A DNA stretch of 14,884 nt, from assembly GCA_002405995.1 (NCBI GenBank), contig DHMW01000060.1:2360-17243 (forward strand). Reading direction: 5' to 3'. This stretch comes from Oscillospiraceae bacterium UBA4632 (GTDB lineage: Bacteria; Bacillota; Clostridia; Oscillospirales; Oscillospiraceae). Below are positions 14,531 through 14,884 of this stretch, one piece after another; the stretch's first letter is position 1; each line of letters opens with the position of its first letter. The notes beneath the pieces are model-generated. The model saw only the letters and a list, made by a program, of their open reading frames with translations. It was not told where the DNA came from and made no database searches. The translations under genes were made by a program, and so were the position numbers.

Positions 14531-14569
14531 CGGCTGCCCGCGCGGAAAGCAGAGGTGCTTTTATGCAGC

Positions 14570-14602
14570 AAGCCCGGCGGAAAATTTTTCCGCCGGGCTT
14601 TT
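14570..14602 (+). terminator. rho-independent terminator ending the dcw operon
   Basis: AAGCCCGGCGG (14570-14580) pairs perfectly with CCGCCGGGCTT (14590-14600), with a nine-base loop AAAATTTTT and a short T-run (14599-14602). The T-run is short, but the stem is very stable. Confidence 0.85.
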
Positions 14603-14659
14603 CCCTTGCCGGATCCCGTATGCGCAGGCGCTTTTTGCCGCAATTTCCGCTTTTTCACC

Positions 14660-14688
14660 TTGCAAAAGGCGGCGCGGTTTGTTATGAT
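14660..14688 (+). promoter_or_regulatory. sigma-A-type promoter of the Fe-S scaffold gene
   Basis: TTGCAA (14660-14665) and TATGAT (14683-14688) are separated by 17 bases. Predicted transcription starts near 14695. The leader contains a small hairpin (TCCGCA at 14708-14713 with TGCGGA at 14718-14723) before the ribosome site. Confidence 0.72.
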
Positions 14689-14691
14689 AAC

Positions 14692-14707
14692 CATACGTAT
14701 GATACGT
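14692..14707. promoter_or_regulatory. overlapping palindromes at the transcription start, candidate operator
   Basis: CATACGTATG (14692-14701) is a perfect dyad, and ACGTAT-G-ATACGT (14695-14707) is a second perfect inverted repeat sharing its bases. The heptamer TATGATA is also repeated (14683-14689 and 14698-14704). The site covers about -3 to +13 of the predicted transcript, where a bound repressor would block initiation. The regulator is unknown. Confidence 0.45.
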
Positions 14708-14750
14708 TCCGCATTTCTGCGGAGACAGAGGATAAGAAAGGATGACCGCA

Positions 14751-14884
14751 ATGATTTACACGACCGAAGTCCAGCATATGTGCCCGGTCGCCAAGGGCGC
14801 ATATCACGGCCCCGCTCCCATTCCCGAGGAGGGCAAGTGGGTTCAGGCCAAGCAGATCGCCGATATTTCCGGCTTTACCCACGG
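14751..14884 (+). CDS. iron-sulfur cluster assembly scaffold-type protein (partial, C-terminus outside window)
   Basis: Only 44 residues are visible, beginning MIYTTEVQHMCPVAKGAYHG and continuing with PAPIPEEGKWVQAKQIADIS. This N-terminus matches, from memory, a clostridial IscU-like Fe-S scaffold family usually found beside a gene for the GGGtGRT protein; that neighbour would lie to the right. The conserved C-terminal cysteines cannot be seen. Two in-frame starts exist: ATG 14751 with AAAGG nine bases upstream (chosen), and ATG 14742, which would add three residues and relies on GAGG at 14728-14731. It is transcribed separately from the dcw operon. The call rests on the N-terminus alone. Confidence 0.6.
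   Translation, partial: MIYTTEVQHMCPVAKGAYHGPAPIPEEGKWVQAKQIADISGFTH

Overview
The window is GC-rich, densely packed bacterial DNA that fits a high-GC member of the class Clostridia (Oscillospiraceae-like). The grounds are a yloU-yloV(fakA) pair, a clostridial-type Asp23 protein, a FtsI/SpoVD-type penicillin-binding protein with two PASTA domains, a SufC-type ATPase with the FQQPPR Q-loop, and a clostridial-type Fe-S scaffold protein at the right edge. This is inferred from the proteins; no rRNA or other taxonomic marker is present.

Layout. (1) 1-1180: a truncated sufC-like ATPase gene on the minus strand, divergent from a small ferritin-like di-iron protein gene. The ~270-bp spacer holds two perfect palindromes. 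(2) 1183-3226: yloU-fakA on the minus strand, with a good promoter at 3317-3345. A shared hairpin terminator at 1147-1180 separates fakA from the convergent ferritin-like gene. (3) 3390-5134: rsmD-coaD-coiled-coil gene on the plus strand, overlapping ATGA-style or by 11 nt, from a strong promoter at 3390-3418 to a strong terminator at 5097-5135. (4) 5240-14602: a division and cell wall (dcw) operon, mraZ-rsmH-ftsL-like-PBP-murE-mraY-ftsW-murG, from a sigma-A-type promoter with MraZ-like boxes to a terminator at 14570-14602. (5) 14660-14884: a promoter with overlapping palindromes and the first 44 codons of an Fe-S cluster assembly scaffold gene.

How the genes work together. The dcw operon encodes the regulator MraZ and the 16S rRNA methyltransferase RsmH. 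It then encodes divisome parts (FtsL-like, class B PBP, FtsW) and cytoplasmic/membrane steps of peptidoglycan precursor synthesis (MurE, MraY, MurG). MurE carries the DNPR motif, which predicts meso-diaminopimelate peptidoglycan. murF, murD and murC are not in the cluster. Both edges carry Fe-S assembly-type genes, and the ferritin-like gene fits an iron/redox theme on the left.

The window is mostly conserved housekeeping sequence, and I saw no mobile element, CRISPR array, tRNA or rRNA. The points worth a second look are small: murE has no ordinary start codon where one is expected (an ACG sits there) and runs 71 nt into mraY; a hairpin of repeated Shine-Dalgarno/anti-Shine-Dalgarno sequence lies just before the PBP gene; and several promoter-proximal perfect palindromes look like operators. 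I do not see convincing evidence of a new multi-gene system.
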